Shown in pieces: positions 45,568 through 52,832 of a DNA stretch of 64,000 bases (the first letter of the stretch is position 1; each line of letters begins with the position of its first letter). Where the stretch lies: contig CALSLW010000001.1 of the NCBI GenBank assembly GCA_943787295.1, forward strand, positions 1,043,714-1,107,713, written 5' to 3'. This DNA comes from an uncultured Flavobacteriaceae bacterium (GTDB taxonomy: Bacteria; Bacteroidota; Bacteroidia; Flavobacteriales; Flavobacteriaceae). The notes under the pieces were generated by a model, which worked only from the letters and a program-made list of their open reading frames with translations, searched no databases and was not told the DNA's origin. A program made the position numbers and the translations under genes.

Positions 45568-45606
45568 AGAGCAACTAACTAAATACGGTTAGTTGCTCTT
45601 TTTTTG
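45568..45606 (+). terminator. Displaced native terminator of tRNA-Phe
   Basis: AGAGCAACTAAC (45568-45579) and GTTAGTTGCTCT (45588-45599) form a perfect 12-bp stem followed by T7. It begins 3 bases after attR, so it terminated tRNA-Phe before the island inserted. A near-identical copy is at 46627. Confidence 0.88.
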
Positions 45607-45676
45607 GTCTTGATTCTACTTTTTAATATTAGTCTAATATACTGTAATTCATTACATTGTAAATATTAATAGTCTA

Positions 45677-45780
45677 ATCTAGCATTTTGCGTTCCTGTTC
45701 ATAAAGACTTTCAAAACCAGCTAACACTGCTGCAACATCCCTTTACCAAATTGCACACGATAAATACAATTGTGTAACAG
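45677..45780 (-). pseudogene. Decayed copy of the yigZ 3' end
   Basis: The stretch around GTTCATAAAGACTTTCAAAAC is a diverged copy of the last about 35 codons of the yigZ gene (46740-46840, minus strand). The preceding spacer (AATATACTGTAA) and the terminator are duplicated as well. Small gaps destroy the frame. Confidence 0.7.
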
Positions 45781-45824
45781 AGAATCTTTTTTATATATTT
45801 GAGATAACCATAAACCAATTTAAA

Positions 45825-46592
45825 ATGAAAAAATTACTTTTACTAAGTTTATCTTTTTGCTCTTTTTGTTTTTCCCAAAAAGCAACGACAGTTCCCCCAC
45901 CTGCAACTCAGAACCAATATGTTGAGATTTCCTACATTAAACCTAATCCCGAGATGAACTACGGGAAAATTCTCAATGAGAATTGGAAAAAACTACATCA
46001 GAAAAGAGCTGATAACGGTACTATCATTGGATGGGATGTTTGGTGGGCCGATGGGAGTAATGATGAATCGGACTACAACATCGTCATTGCCACCTTGGTT
46101 AATCATCCCGACAGTCTAAGGGTTAACCCAGGCATACGTTCGGTTTTTCCAGAGTGGAACGACAACCAGTATAATCGTTTTGTCAACGAAAATAAAAAAT
46201 CAAGAAAGATTGTTAAAAACCGTTTAGTGGTTGTGAAAGAAGGAGTTTTTAGAGGAGATTCTGTTTCCAGTATGGCGGTGCTCAATTACATGAAAGTTGA
46301 TATCAAAAATGCAGCGAAATATGAAAATTTTGAAAAAGAATACATGAAAGGATTTAAACAATCTCCAAAATATGGATGGGTTCTCCACAAAAGAGTCGAT
46401 AAAGTTGGTTCTGCATTAAAATGGAACTACTTAACTGCCGATTTATACAACAGTATGGACGACCTCATGAAAGAGCGAGTCCCCACTGGTGATCCTTCAA
46501 AAAATAAGGCGCTAATGAAGGGATTAGCGACCCGTGACCATGTGTGGTCAGAAACCCTTTGGAACTGGATGTCCATCAGGAAAAAAGAATAG
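45825..46592 (+). CDS. Exported protein with two ferredoxin-like halves (predicted)
   Basis: The 255-residue protein has a signal peptide (ending FCFSQ). The mature part appears to consist of two related alpha/beta halves, starting near YVEISYIKPNPEMNYGKIL and near VLNYMKVDIKNAAKYENFE; both have a strand, a linker and an amphipathic helix like dimeric alpha-beta-barrel proteins. I recognise no named family. The gene lies between two copies of the terminator/yigZ flank, which suggests that it arrived by insertion or by a duplication event. Confidence 0.65.
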   Translation: MKKLLLLSLSFCSFCFSQKATTVPPPATQNQYVEISYIKPNPEMNYGKILNENWKKLHQKRADNGTIIGWDVWWADGSNDESDYNIVIATLVNHPDSLRVNPGIRSVFPEWNDNQYNRFVNENKKSRKIVKNRLVVVKEGVFRGDSVSSMAVLNYMKVDIKNAAKYENFEKEYMKGFKQSPKYGWVLHKRVDKVGSALKWNYLTADLYNSMDDLMKERVPTGDPSKNKALMKGLATRDHVWSETLWNWMSIRKKE

Positions 46593-46626
46593 ATTGTATG
46601 TGACAAATCACAATGAACAAAAAAAA

Positions 46627-46665
46627 AGAGCAACTAACTTAATACGGTTAATTGCTCTTTTTTTT
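46627..46665. terminator. Second copy of the AGAGCAACTAAC terminator
   Basis: AGAGCAACTAAC and GGTTAATTGCTCT pair in a hairpin with one weak pair; A7 precedes and T8 follows. It can serve both the + strand gene ending at 46592 and the - strand yigZ. Confidence 0.85.
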
Positions 46666-46733
46666 AATCTCAATTTTAATTTTCATCCTAAGTTCAATAT
46701 ACTGTAAAACAATAGACTGAAAACCTCAACAGT

Positions 46734-47339
46734 TTAAGTTAGCTTTTTTAGTTCCAGTTCATAAAGACTTTCAAAACGAGCTATCACCTCTTCTGCTTCA
46801 CTTTTCCTGACAGCAATACGATATACACAATTAATCCCTAAATCTTGCTCAAGGATATGAATATTTTTCTCTTTTACGATTCTCATCACCTTATTCATTA
46901 AGGGATAATCAAAAATCAACTGATAACTAACATCAATTGTTCGCTCCACAACAGCCACACTTTCTAAAGTAAGTTGTGCTGAATATTTATACGCCTGTAT
47001 TAAACCGCCCACCCCTAGTATAGTCCCGCCAAAATAACGCACAGAAACCACCAGTATATTCGTCATATCAAACGACTGTAGTTGCCCGTAAATAGGTTGC
47101 CCAGCAGAGTTATTAGGCTCTCCATCGTCATTTGCTCTAAAACGAATCGTCTCCTCTCCTAATTGCCAGGCATAACAAAAATGTCCAGCAGTAGGGTGCT
47201 TTAGCTTCAACTGTTCTAGGAATAATTTCACCTCTTCCTCTTTTGAAATAGGGAAGGCATAGCCAAAAAACTTACTCCCTTTCTCTTTAAATAAAGTTTC
47301 TTGTGATGGGCTTTCGATTGTTCTATAAGTGTCTTTCAC
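46734..47339 (-). CDS. yigZ: YigZ/IMPACT family protein (UPF0029)
   Basis: The protein has about 201 residues. I prefer the GTG at 47339, because the conserved region begins at VKDTYRTIESPSQETLFKEKGSKFFGYA; an upstream TTG at 47369 is possible. Family motifs include HPTAGHFCYAWQLG, RANDDGEPNNSAGQPIYGQL and VVSVRYFGGTILGVGGLIQAYK. The IMPACT family may act in translation control, and the bacterial function is not settled. The 3' end is duplicated as a remnant at 45677-45780. Confidence 0.92.
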   Translation of the reverse strand: MKDTYRTIESPSQETLFKEKGSKFFGYAFPISKEEEVKLFLEQLKLKHPTAGHFCYAWQLGEETIRFRANDDGEPNNSAGQPIYGQLQSFDMTNILVVSVRYFGGTILGVGGLIQAYKYSAQLTLESVAVVERTIDVSYQLIFDYPLMNKVMRIVKEKNIHILEQDLGINCVYRIAVRKSEAEEVIARFESLYELELKKLT

Positions 47340-47452
47340 CGATCTAGATTTCGCCTTCAAGATAAACAAGTATATTTATTTAAACCCTATTACAATTAAG
47401 GGATAAACCACTGTAATCTACCGCTACATATTTGTATTGAGATTATACATAA

Positions 47453-47482
47453 AAAAAGCCCCACCATTATGGTGAGGCTTTT
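47453..47482. terminator. Terminator of the 47501 gene
   Basis: AGCC-C-CACC and GGTG-A-GGCT (47457-47479) form an interrupted 8-bp stem. On the minus strand the stem is followed by T7. Confidence 0.75.
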
Positions 47483-47500
47483 GATTTTAAATAGGGTGGG

Positions 47501-48184
47501 TTAGAAATCCATTACTCTGACCATTAAAACAGTGTTCACAACTGATCTAATATCGTTTACAGCCGCACTATACTTAGCAAAGTCTGCATCAGCATACATC
47601 GTTTTTGTTCTGGCTAATGCAGTTTTTACATCTGGAGCTCCAGACCAAACAAAATGAGTAAAGTCATTAGTTTTACCTAGGATTGGATATCCTAAACCAA
47701 ATGAATTTTTAACTCCCATTTTCTTCATCATTTTTTGAGCAAAAGGGATAAATGCACCTGCATACTTAGACGCATCTGTTACGTTCATTTGCCAAATCAT
47801 AAAAACTTGATCGTTTGACCAATCGTTTTGATACCATGCTGGTACATTTAACTGTTGAGAAACAGGTGTCATGTATTTACCTAATTTCTCCCCGAGTAAT
47901 TGGGTCATAGGAGAGCCAGCAAATGACATCATAAATTGTTCAAGTCCTGCTTCATCTTGAAAACAAAACTGTACAGAGTGTGTTGCTCCATTTGTACCAT
48001 TAAACGAATACTGAAATAAAGACTTAGTCCCCTGAATGTTCTTTCCCCAGTCAGAGTCCATCATTGCTTTTAATGTGCTAACAACCATTTCAGGTTCATC
48101 AGCCTCAAAGTCATAAAAGGCACAGTATTGTGCACTGATAGTACTAGACATCACAAAAGCGAGCAAAATAATAAAATTTTTCAT
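47501..48184 (-). CDS. Exported protein of unknown function
   Basis: The 227-residue protein has a signal peptide (residues 1-18, ending TISAQ). The mature part looks like two alpha/beta repeats (DFEADEPEMVVSTLKAMMDSDWGK and NVTDASKYAGAFIPFAQKMMKKMG), each starting with a strand and containing a DASK/DEPE-type turn. I recognise no family. The gene is a single unit with its own terminator. Confidence 0.7.
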   Translation of the reverse strand: MKNFIILLAFVMSSTISAQYCAFYDFEADEPEMVVSTLKAMMDSDWGKNIQGTKSLFQYSFNGTNGATHSVQFCFQDEAGLEQFMMSFAGSPMTQLLGEKLGKYMTPVSQQLNVPAWYQNDWSNDQVFMIWQMNVTDASKYAGAFIPFAQKMMKKMGVKNSFGLGYPILGKTNDFTHFVWSGAPDVKTALARTKTMYADADFAKYSAAVNDIRSVVNTVLMVRVMDF

Positions 48185-48333
48185 TGTTAATTAATTTATG
48201 GTTAGACCCTAAATATAAACAAAAAAATATTTATAAATGTTAACATAAAGCAATGAAAAACAAGAGTATGTAAGCGACAAACACTTAGTGCTTATAACAT
48301 AAAATTGAAGGAGAGTTTTAAAATATTGAATCT

Positions 48334-48507
48334 TTACCCCTCTTTATGCGCTCCATCGCAAAAAGGCATTTCTTTTGAAAGACCACAACCACAAAGAGAA
48401 AATCGCGGGCCGTGTTCGATGGGGTTACCATCTGGATCTGTCAAATTGATTTCACCTCTCACCACAATTGGCCCTTGTGGTTTTCTAAAAATAGTGGGTC
48501 TACTCAT
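48334..48507 (-). CDS. CDGSH iron-sulfur domain protein (57 residues)
   Basis: The small frame reads MSRPTIFRKPQGPIVV at the start and CGCGLSKEMPFCDGAH near the end. The spacing C-x-C-x2-S-x3-P-x-C-D-G-x-H is the complete CDGSH (mitoNEET-type) motif, with three Cys and one His to bind a 2Fe-2S cluster. The N-terminal half has the GPIVVRGEINLTDPDG beta-segment of the family. It is easily missed because of its length; a longer frame on the + strand over it is spurious. It probably has a redox or cluster-transfer role. Confidence 0.9.
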   Translation of the reverse strand: MSRPTIFRKPQGPIVVRGEINLTDPDGNPIEHGPRFSLCGCGLSKEMPFCDGAHKEG

Positions 48508-48522
48508 AGCGTGTAATTTAAT

Positions 48523-48645
48523 TTAGGGAAGATAAAAAAGTAAAGTCAATAAATTCCCTTCTTTTTCCCAAACCTCAATTTCGTTACGTTTTACTTGATC
48601 GATACATTTAGCGATCCATACAGGCTTATGAGCTCTAATCTCCTG
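48523..48645 (-). pseudogene. Possible remnant of a small gene upstream of the CDGSH gene
   Basis: The minus-strand frame reads QEIRAHKPVWIAKC, then IDQVKRNEIEVWEKEGNLLT and ends LLFYLP. It looks protein-like (two Trp in a helical context) and ends 15 bases before the CDGSH start, but it has no usable start codon. A TGA (48646-48648) breaks the frame from SSKRASLKAAS upstream. It may be a decayed first gene of a two-gene operon, or chance. Confidence 0.35.
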
Positions 48646-48782
48646 TCAACTTGCAGCTTTTAGCGATGCTCTTTTACTAGAATAACATCATCTATTTGCG
48701 TCAAGAATTAATATTTAAAGGAATTTATTGTAACAAATAGAAAAAGCTACCCTCTTATAGAGTAACTCTTAAATCCTTTCTT

Positions 48783-49037
48783 ATGAAATCTTTTATCTTA
48801 ACCCTGTTAGCTGCTGGCTTGTTAAGCAGCTGTGTTGTGGTTCGTTTTCCAGCCGAAATCAAAGTACATGTTGACCTACCAGAGAACATTTCTGAGAATC
48901 AAGTCGATCGCTTAATCGATAAAATCCCTCCAACTGTAGGTCAACGAAAAATCAAAACACGAGTTGAAATTAGTTCAAAAGAAGGCACTACGGTGAAAGA
49001 AGAAAAAACAGAAGAAAACTACAATCAGAATAATTAA
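48783..49037 (+). CDS. Small lipoprotein
   Basis: The 84-residue protein has a lipoprotein signal peptide (ILTLLAAGLLSSC, Cys at residue 17). The mature part is VVVRFPAEIKVHVDLP followed by a charged Lys/Glu-rich end. It resembles small YdbL/YnbE-type proteins with an NVQ... segment only weakly, so I leave it unnamed. It stands alone on the + strand. Confidence 0.7.
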   Translation: MKSFILTLLAAGLLSSCVVVRFPAEIKVHVDLPENISENQVDRLIDKIPPTVGQRKIKTRVEISSKEGTTVKEEKTEENYNQNN

Positions 49038-49176
49038 GACATAAAAAAAGCCCTCCAAGTTACTGGAAAGCTCTTCACTGGTTTTCTACAAACCTCTTGC
49101 ACCTTTTAGTGCAAGCAACACAACATTTTTTGCCCTTGCGGGTAATATTTTCATTACAAAGATAGCTTAAATTATT

Positions 49177-49728
49177 CTATTCGCAATTCTCAATAATCTC
49201 CTCTGTGATTTTGTGGTGGTGTTGCACGTGATAAATACAAAAAAAGAGCATTTCACGTAAGGTAAGTTTCCCGATAAGGGGATGTGGAATAACGTAATAG
49301 TCTAAGTCTTTCTCTGAACACTTTTGCGCGACCTTAATCAATTTTTTAACGACATTTTCATATGCCTTCATATGTTTTTGCTTTGAACTATAGGGTACTG
49401 CTGGAGGTTGAAATTGTTTTGGTGCAACCGCGGTTGCCCCATCTAAAGCTTTTAAATAACGTGCAACTAATGCGTCGTAACTTCTTGAGGGACGGTTAGT
49501 GACACCAAATTGATACTTTATTAAAAAACGCGGTAATCGAATTGCTAATACGACTGGAGATACAGATTTTCTTATATGCTCTAATTGTTGCCCTGGGGTC
49601 CATTTTTCATTCCAAGAAAAATCAAATTTATTTTGATTTAATGCAGAGATTGTCTCTTTGAAATTCTTATGCTGAAGTGTGATTTCTTTGACCACATCTT
49701 CTTTTTCCCATAGGGCAGTATTATTCAT
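49177..49728 (-). CDS. DinB-like (DinB_2) four-helix protein
   Basis: The 183-residue protein has the DinB-superfamily helical bundle. The metal-site pattern is present: His in TPGQQLEHIRKS (near residue 51) and HxxxH-like histidines in FFCIYHVQHHHKITEE near the C-terminus. Members act as thiol-dependent transferases or hydrolases; this one's substrate is unknown. It overlaps the MaoC-like gene by 8 bases and is probably co-transcribed with it. Confidence 0.82.
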   Translation of the reverse strand: MNNTALWEKEDVVKEITLQHKNFKETISALNQNKFDFSWNEKWTPGQQLEHIRKSVSPVVLAIRLPRFLIKYQFGVTNRPSRSYDALVARYLKALDGATAVAPKQFQPPAVPYSSKQKHMKAYENVVKKLIKVAQKCSEKDLDYYVIPHPLIGKLTLREMLFFCIYHVQHHHKITEEIIENCE

Positions 49729-50176
49729 AAGCTAAAGTCGTCATGCTTGCAAGACAAGCAGGCTTTTTAATGTCTTTTATCTCTACTTTAATGTTCCAAA
49801 GGATTTTTAATCCTCCAAATTTTTGATCTTCTACTTTCGCTAAGGTTACAATCCCTCTCAACAAAGCACCTTCAACAACTGGATGTGGAAAACGAACAGC
49901 ATCTATTCCGCAGTTAAAACCCATTTTTAGTGAGCTAACTTGTATCGTATCAGACAAGAATTTTGTGATTAAGCCCAGAGACAAAAATCCATGAGCGATG
50001 GTCTTTTTATATGGAGATTCTTTTTCTGCTCGCTTTTGATCAACATGAATCCATTGATGGTCATGTGTGGCTGCTGCAAAATGATCGATCATCTCCTGGG
50101 TTACTTTTACCCAAGGAGAAGGCTCAAATGTTTTTCCTTCTGCCGATTTAAACTCGACAAAGTCATTGTATTTCAT
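49721..50176 (-). CDS. MaoC-like acyl-CoA hydratase/dehydratase
   Basis: The 151-residue hot-dog-fold protein has the R-hydratase motif: AAATHDHQWIHVD followed by SPYKKTIAHGFLSLGL, with the catalytic Asp/His pair in DHQWIH. It probably hydrates trans-2-enoyl-CoA thioesters. Length is normal. It overlaps the DinB-like gene and lies 53 bases after the flavin reductase gene on the same strand. Confidence 0.9.
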   Translation of the reverse strand: MKYNDFVEFKSAEGKTFEPSPWVKVTQEMIDHFAAATHDHQWIHVDQKRAEKESPYKKTIAHGFLSLGLITKFLSDTIQVSSLKMGFNCGIDAVRFPHPVVEGALLRGIVTLAKVEDQKFGGLKILWNIKVEIKDIKKPACLASMTTLAYE

Positions 50177-50229
50177 AGATCAGATTTAGACTTTGAATAT
50201 AGTTAAAAAGAAGAAAACCTTTTTTTAGA

Positions 50230-50706
50230 TTAGGTTATATTCTTGTAACCTTGATAATAAATCAAAGGATTTTTTTCTGGCAAAGCTGCTAGATCAATCA
50301 CCCTACATAGCACCAAAACATGATCTCCCGCTTGAATTAATTGTTCAATCACAGTAGCATACCATGCGTGAGCGTTTTCTAGTATTGGCGCTGCTTGTTT
50401 CAAAATAAATTCTGGTGCTGGATCTAAAGTAGCCATCTTAGCAAAATGATTGCTCACCCCTTCCATTTCTTCTGTTAAAATACTTATACCTAAAGGATCT
50501 CCAACTTTAATATAGTCGGCCATTTGATTTTGATTCATCAACGAAAATAATACCAAAGGGGGATCTAGAGATACCGACAAAAAAGAACTAGCTGTCATCC
50601 CGTGGGGTGCGCCTTCAGGATTTATTACGCTAACAACACTTACTCCGGTTGCAAAACAACTGGCTACGCTTCTAAGTTGTTTAGGATCAATCGTCTTCTT
50701 TTCCAT
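50230..50706 (-). CDS. Flavin reductase family protein
   Basis: The 158-residue FMN-binding split-barrel protein has the family motifs LRSVASCFATGVSVVSV, GMTASSFLSVSLDPPLVLFSL and GDHVLVLCRVIDL. It probably reduces FMN with NAD(P)H for a partner oxygenase. No oxygenase gene is visible next to it. It is divergent from the S1-like gene. Confidence 0.9.
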   Translation of the reverse strand: MEKKTIDPKQLRSVASCFATGVSVVSVINPEGAPHGMTASSFLSVSLDPPLVLFSLMNQNQMADYIKVGDPLGISILTEEMEGVSNHFAKMATLDPAPEFILKQAAPILENAHAWYATVIEQLIQAGDHVLVLCRVIDLAALPEKNPLIYYQGYKNIT

Positions 50707-50806
50707 GCTTTTTTTAGTAAAAGTACATATCTATTCTAACCTAATATGCAAAGGATCAAAATTGTTTTAGATCAAATTGACGTACCTTTGTCACAACACT
50801 ATACCC

Positions 50807-51220
50807 ATGAATTATACTGTAGGAGATCAAGTCGATTTATTTATTGTTAGGGCCACCCAACTAGGCTATGTTGTTTTAATCGACAATGATGCAGAAGGAT
50901 TACTTTTTAATAGCGATGTCTTTCAATCTTTACAAAAAGGAGATCAAGTAAAAGGCTATATCAAACTTATTCGTGAAGATGGTAAAATCGATGTAAGCCT
51001 TCGCCCGCAGGGGTTTCGAAATGCTATCGATGCAGATTGTGACAATATTCTTTCGATCTTAAAAAAAGATAAGGTATTAAATCTAACCGATAAGAGTAGT
51101 CCAGAAGACATTCGCTCACAGCTCAATATGAGCAAAAAAGCCTTTAAAAAAGCCATTGGTTTTTTATACAAAAGAAAGGTGATTGTCCTGCAAGAGGATC
51201 ATATCGAACTACTTAACTAG
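50807..51220 (+). CDS. CvfB-like S1/winged-helix protein, short form
   Basis: The 137-residue protein matches only the C-terminal half of CvfB: one S1-like OB fold (GDQVDLFIVRATQLGYVVLIDN ... GYIKLIREDGKIDVSLRPQG) and the winged helix (LTDKSSPEDIRSQLNMSKKAFKKAIGFLYKRKVIVLQ). I place the start at the ATG at 50807; a TTG at 50777 would add ten residues that lack homology. The first two S1 domains of typical CvfB (about 280 residues) are absent and no trace is seen upstream. It is probably an RNA-binding regulator. Confidence 0.85.
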   Translation: MNYTVGDQVDLFIVRATQLGYVVLIDNDAEGLLFNSDVFQSLQKGDQVKGYIKLIREDGKIDVSLRPQGFRNAIDADCDNILSILKKDKVLNLTDKSSPEDIRSQLNMSKKAFKKAIGFLYKRKVIVLQEDHIELLN

Positions 51221-51232
51221 GAAAGAGGGCGA

Positions 51233-52084
51233 CTAATTTTCTGCAATAGGGCGGGCAAATTTTTCATTTTCTTCCTCCCATCGAAAATCCCCTTTGGTAA
51301 CATTTGTTAAGGGATTATAAAACACTTCTAAATATTTAATCGACCTAATTCCTTTTACTTTTACTTGCACTAAAAAAACATGAAAGTGATGGCTGCTATA
51401 GGGACTTATAAAAGTTGAATATGACTTCCAAACAATATTCCTAGTGTATTCCACATTGGAATAAGTAGAAGAAACATATTGATTAACCATTTGATTAATG
51501 TCTTTAACATCTAATGGGGAGAAATTATTTTCACCTCTGTTTTTTTCTTCTTTTAAGCGAATAAAACCCTCATGAGTATTATTAAAATCGTTTAATGAAG
51601 GGGGATTTACCTGGTTGGCTATTTCTAGTTGCAACAAATCTGCTTTCCCATTTTCTCTTTCTTCTAAGGATGGATCAAAAACAAAATCTAACATTTCTAT
51701 ATCCCAATGATATTCGCTTTTAACCGTTTTAAAATTCGGGTCATAGATCACTTCATAAAAACTTTGTTCATCTTTGCCTTTTACTTTTAGAACAGCTATA
51801 AATTTGTGGTTGTGATTCTTATATGAATGTGTTGTTTGGGTTTCATAAGAATCCCAAATAATATTTTCAATTTCCTCTACTAAATCAGGAAACTTCTCTT
51901 CTATAAAAAAAATGATTTTTCTTTCAATTTCTGAAATCCCTATGGGAACAAGTTCCCCAGAAACGTTATCTAGTCCTTGATGCTGCTCAATAAAGTGCTC
52001 AAATTCAACAATAGTCTTTTGAGCCATATTTGGTGTTGAAAATAACATTAAACCTAACAATGTAAATAGATAGCTTGTCTTCAT
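51233..52084 (-). CDS. Exported protein with an internal duplication
   Basis: The protein has 283 residues from the ATG at 52084, where a signal peptide begins (KTSYLFTLLGLMLFSTPNMAQ); the frame extends further upstream to 52195 without homology. The mature part contains two related domains: IENIIWDSYETQTTHSYKNHNHKFIAVLKVKG ... FYEVIYDPNFKTVKSEYHW and TRNIVWKSYSTFISPYSSHHFHVFLVQVKVKG ... LEVFYNPLTNVTKGDFRW. Both have the same His-rich hairpin. No family is recognised. Confidence 0.72.
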   Translation of the reverse strand: MKTSYLFTLLGLMLFSTPNMAQKTIVEFEHFIEQHQGLDNVSGELVPIGISEIERKIIFFIEEKFPDLVEEIENIIWDSYETQTTHSYKNHNHKFIAVLKVKGKDEQSFYEVIYDPNFKTVKSEYHWDIEMLDFVFDPSLEERENGKADLLQLEIANQVNPPSLNDFNNTHEGFIRLKEEKNRGENNFSPLDVKDINQMVNQYVSSTYSNVEYTRNIVWKSYSTFISPYSSHHFHVFLVQVKVKGIRSIKYLEVFYNPLTNVTKGDFRWEEENEKFARPIAEN

Positions 52085-52311
52085 AACTATAGTTTTGGAA
52101 AGAGGGACATCATTTAAACTAAAAGACAACACTCTAGAATGCAAAAGTACACTTTCTACACAAAATGCGCAATCTTGCCCTTTATAATGGTTCAAAACAC
52201 CTCAATGGAAAAATACAATTTCAATACGCTAGGATTTTTCCAATCCTCCTAATTACGAACAGCAACATAAAACAATAAGCGATAGATGAACTAATATAAA
52301 AGGGGTATAAA

Positions 52312-52339
52312 AAAAGCCTTCAATTTCATGAAGGCTTTT
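52312..52339. terminator. Terminator next to the tRNA-Asp fragment
   Basis: AGCCTTCA and TGAAGGCT (52315-52336) form an 8-bp stem flanked by A7 and TTTT. On the minus strand it lies 14 bases after the tRNA 3'-end fragment, as a tRNA terminator should. Confidence 0.8.
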
Positions 52340-52350
52340 AAACTATTCTA

Positions 52351-52369
52351 GCGGTCTGGACGGGACTCG
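52351..52369 (-). repeat. tRNA-Asp 3'-end fragment, putative attachment-site remnant
   Basis: On the minus strand it reads CGAGTCCCGTCCAGACCGC, the T-loop 3' half and the acceptor end expected of a Bacteroidota tRNA-Asp. Homology stops exactly there, so no intact tRNA is present. It is flanked by a terminator on one side and a decayed integrase on the other. Confidence 0.6.
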
Positions 52370-52481
52370 GACATTTTGGGGACATGTTGTCATAATTGGG
52401 GAAATTGTTGCCTTGTAGGGACAATATGATACATTTTCCCTACATTTACCCAATATAAACCACCCACCTGACCACCCACCG

Positions 52482-52832
52482 ATGAGATTTGCATTGTCAA
52501 AACCAGGAGCAGAAATCACAACCATCAGAATTGAAATTGATTTGCCTGGAATAAAATCACCATTTAAATATAGCACTGGAAGATCAATCAAACCAGAGCA
52601 TTGGGATCAAAAAAATACAGAGCCAAAACAATGAGGAGAGCTTAGGGTGATCGCAATCGAAAGCTTAATTTAATTCTGAATGAATATGAGTTTGCAGTTG
52701 AAAGGATTCGGGATTTATATTGAGCAACACTCACAAAAGACAAACTAAAATCAGTACTGGATGATTATTTCCATATCAAGGATAAAAACCCTGATCGAGC
52801 GATTCCAGCGCTGGGAGACTGGCACATTTTTT
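52482..52832 (+). pseudogene. Decayed tyrosine integrase, N-terminal part
   Basis: The frame from ATG 52482 reads an arm-binding domain (RIEIDLPGIKSPFKYSTGR, SIKPEHWDQKNTEPKQ) and then stops at TGA. Further pieces continue after frameshifts and stops: GDRNRKLNLILNEYEF, AVERIRDLY, ATLTKDKLKSVLDDYF and HIKDKNPDRAIPALGDWHIF. These are the linker and start of the core-binding domain of flavobacterial integrases. The catalytic domain is absent, so the gene is dead. Confidence 0.78.

Noticed and set aside
48305..48526. 73-codon + strand frame
   Set aside because: It is the mirror of the CDGSH gene on the minus strand. The minus-strand product has a complete family motif and the + strand product none.
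49096..49115. Perfect hairpin CTTGCAC/GTGCAAG after the small lipoprotein gene
   Set aside because: The T-run begins only about ten bases later, and the role (terminator or chance) cannot be decided.
52343..52591. 82-codon minus-strand frame
   Set aside because: It covers the tRNA-Asp fragment and the start of the dead integrase, and its product has no family features.
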